From positions 33,157,067 through 33,221,066 of the forward strand of contig OX359245.1 in NCBI GenBank assembly GCA_947179485.1: a stretch of DNA of 64,000 nucleotides. The letters are read 5' to 3'. Origin of the DNA: Allacma fusca (Eukaryota > Arthropoda > Collembola > Symphypleona > Sminthuridae). This document shows positions 63,213 through 64,000 of the stretch, piece after piece. The notes below the pieces were generated by a model, which made no database searches, was not told where the DNA came from, and was given only the letters and a program-made list of their open reading frames with translations. The number at the start of each line of letters is the position of its first letter. Position 1 is the first letter of the stretch. A program made the position numbers and the translations under genes.

Positions 63213-64000
63213 TGTCAAAAAAAAAAATTGTGCGAAGGAATAAATTTCCTGATGCTGCTTTGAAAGCAAACAAGTGAATGATACACAAGATATGGATTCG
63301 ATGATGCAAGTTAGAAAAGCAAGAGTGGAGTTATTCCTGTAACAATATTAAATAACAACATTCATAAATAATTCTCCTCCTCCCTGAATGATGTGAACAT
63401 TTTATTGCAATTCATCGGTGGAGAGGTGAAATGATCTAAAAGCAATCGATAGCAATGCTTTTGGATCATTTTACCCCTTCACCGACGATATGTTAATATG
63501 ACTGTGTAGTAACTTTGGAGTTCTCAACATTTATACCTATAAAGGTCCATGTACTATATCTGGACATTTATAAAAATGCGAAACCTTTGCACATTACAAA
63601 AAAGCAGTACTGCTCCTATATGAGGCAAAACTCCAAGATTATTTTGAGCAATCAAGTGCAAGAGAGTGAAATGAGCAATAAATATGTTGATGATGAGATT
63701 CATACTTGGATAGGTACATATAGCTGGTAACTCAAGGTGTAGGGGAATAGCAATTATCTGTGTATTGTGTATACCTTCCCTAATCTTAGGTATACATCCC
63801 AACCTGTTTGCACTCCTTAAGTGAAGGAAGCGTGAGAGAAAGACGCTGAGCTAAGTATAACGTCAGCATTATATGAATCTGCCCTATCTCTTACTAAAGG
63901 GCTACTTGCATCACTAACATTTCCATATTAATCAAGTTAAAAGTGTAGGTACTCCACACTGCATTTGACTTTCAGGAACACTCACTCGTTGGAGTCTGGC
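63213..64000. other. Upstream region of SEC14-like paralogue C
   Basis: Presumably contains the promoter on the - strand. Apart from the hairpin at 63416-63484 I see no gene; short open frames near 63515 have no support. Confidence 0.45.
63416..63484. ncRNA. Candidate microRNA-type hairpin
   Basis: An imperfect hairpin with arms of about 31-32 bases. CGGTGGAGAGGTGAAATGAT pairs with the complement of ATCATTTTACCCCTTCACCG. Next, CTAAAAGCA pairs with TGCTTTTGG, leaving a small loop around TCGATAGC. Mismatches are few and spread, and arm and loop lengths suit a pre-miRNA. It could equally be a short MITE. No known miRNA seed recognised. Confidence 0.35.

Overview
This is nuclear DNA of an animal, most likely an arthropod. 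The genes are split by many short GT-AG introns, intergenic DNA is AT-rich, and several gene families are typical of hexapods: a gustatory receptor, a glucose-dehydrogenase-type GMC oxidoreductase, a DM9-repeat secreted protein and Star/FkbM-like methyltransferases. The receptor resembles springtail (Collembola) gustatory receptors as I remember them, so a springtail is my best guess. That is inference. All exon boundaries were read by eye from splice signals, reading phase and family resemblance.

Layout. 0-8.3 kb is gene-dense and on the + strand: the 3' part of a DNAJC9 homologue, a complete 11-exon TFIIH helicase XPB/ERCC3, and a 5-exon FkbM-type methyltransferase. 9.1-10 kb holds a two-exon secreted DM9 protein. 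10-14.1 kb shows no gene. 14.2-19.2 kb is a 7-exon GMC oxidoreductase whose last exon adds a tail of about 710 residues. 21.1-22.5 kb is a 3-exon gustatory receptor. 24.0-24.4 kb is a small secreted-peptide gene on the - strand with an in-frame stop. 25.5-26.3 kb is a non-autonomous transposon.

27.7-44.1 kb is a tandem duplication of a unit of about 7-8 kb. Each copy holds a SEC14-like (CRAL-TRIO) gene on the - strand, a 97-codon + strand ORF and a near-identical block that may be exonic. A third SEC14-like paralogue lies at 61.1-63.2 kb. The two copies carry different transposon insertions, each of which is absent from the other copy.

46.4-58.6 kb is the most unusual part. A complete - strand gene for a DUF4806-domain protein has one intron of about 8.7 kb. 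That intron contains a tandem triplication packed with a G/T-rich satellite made of only two unit lengths (11 bp and 13 bp). Inverted GGCC-rich repeats flank the locus, so gene and satellite may lie inside one large transposable element.

Five non-autonomous elements (25.5, 34.4, 37.5, 44.7 and 59.0 kb) have inverted ends and 8-bp target duplications (four perfect, one with a single mismatch). Each is built from its own short repeated subterminal motif. This fits hAT-like transposons. No transposase gene for them is visible. The genes show no functional clustering beyond the duplicated SEC14-like loci.
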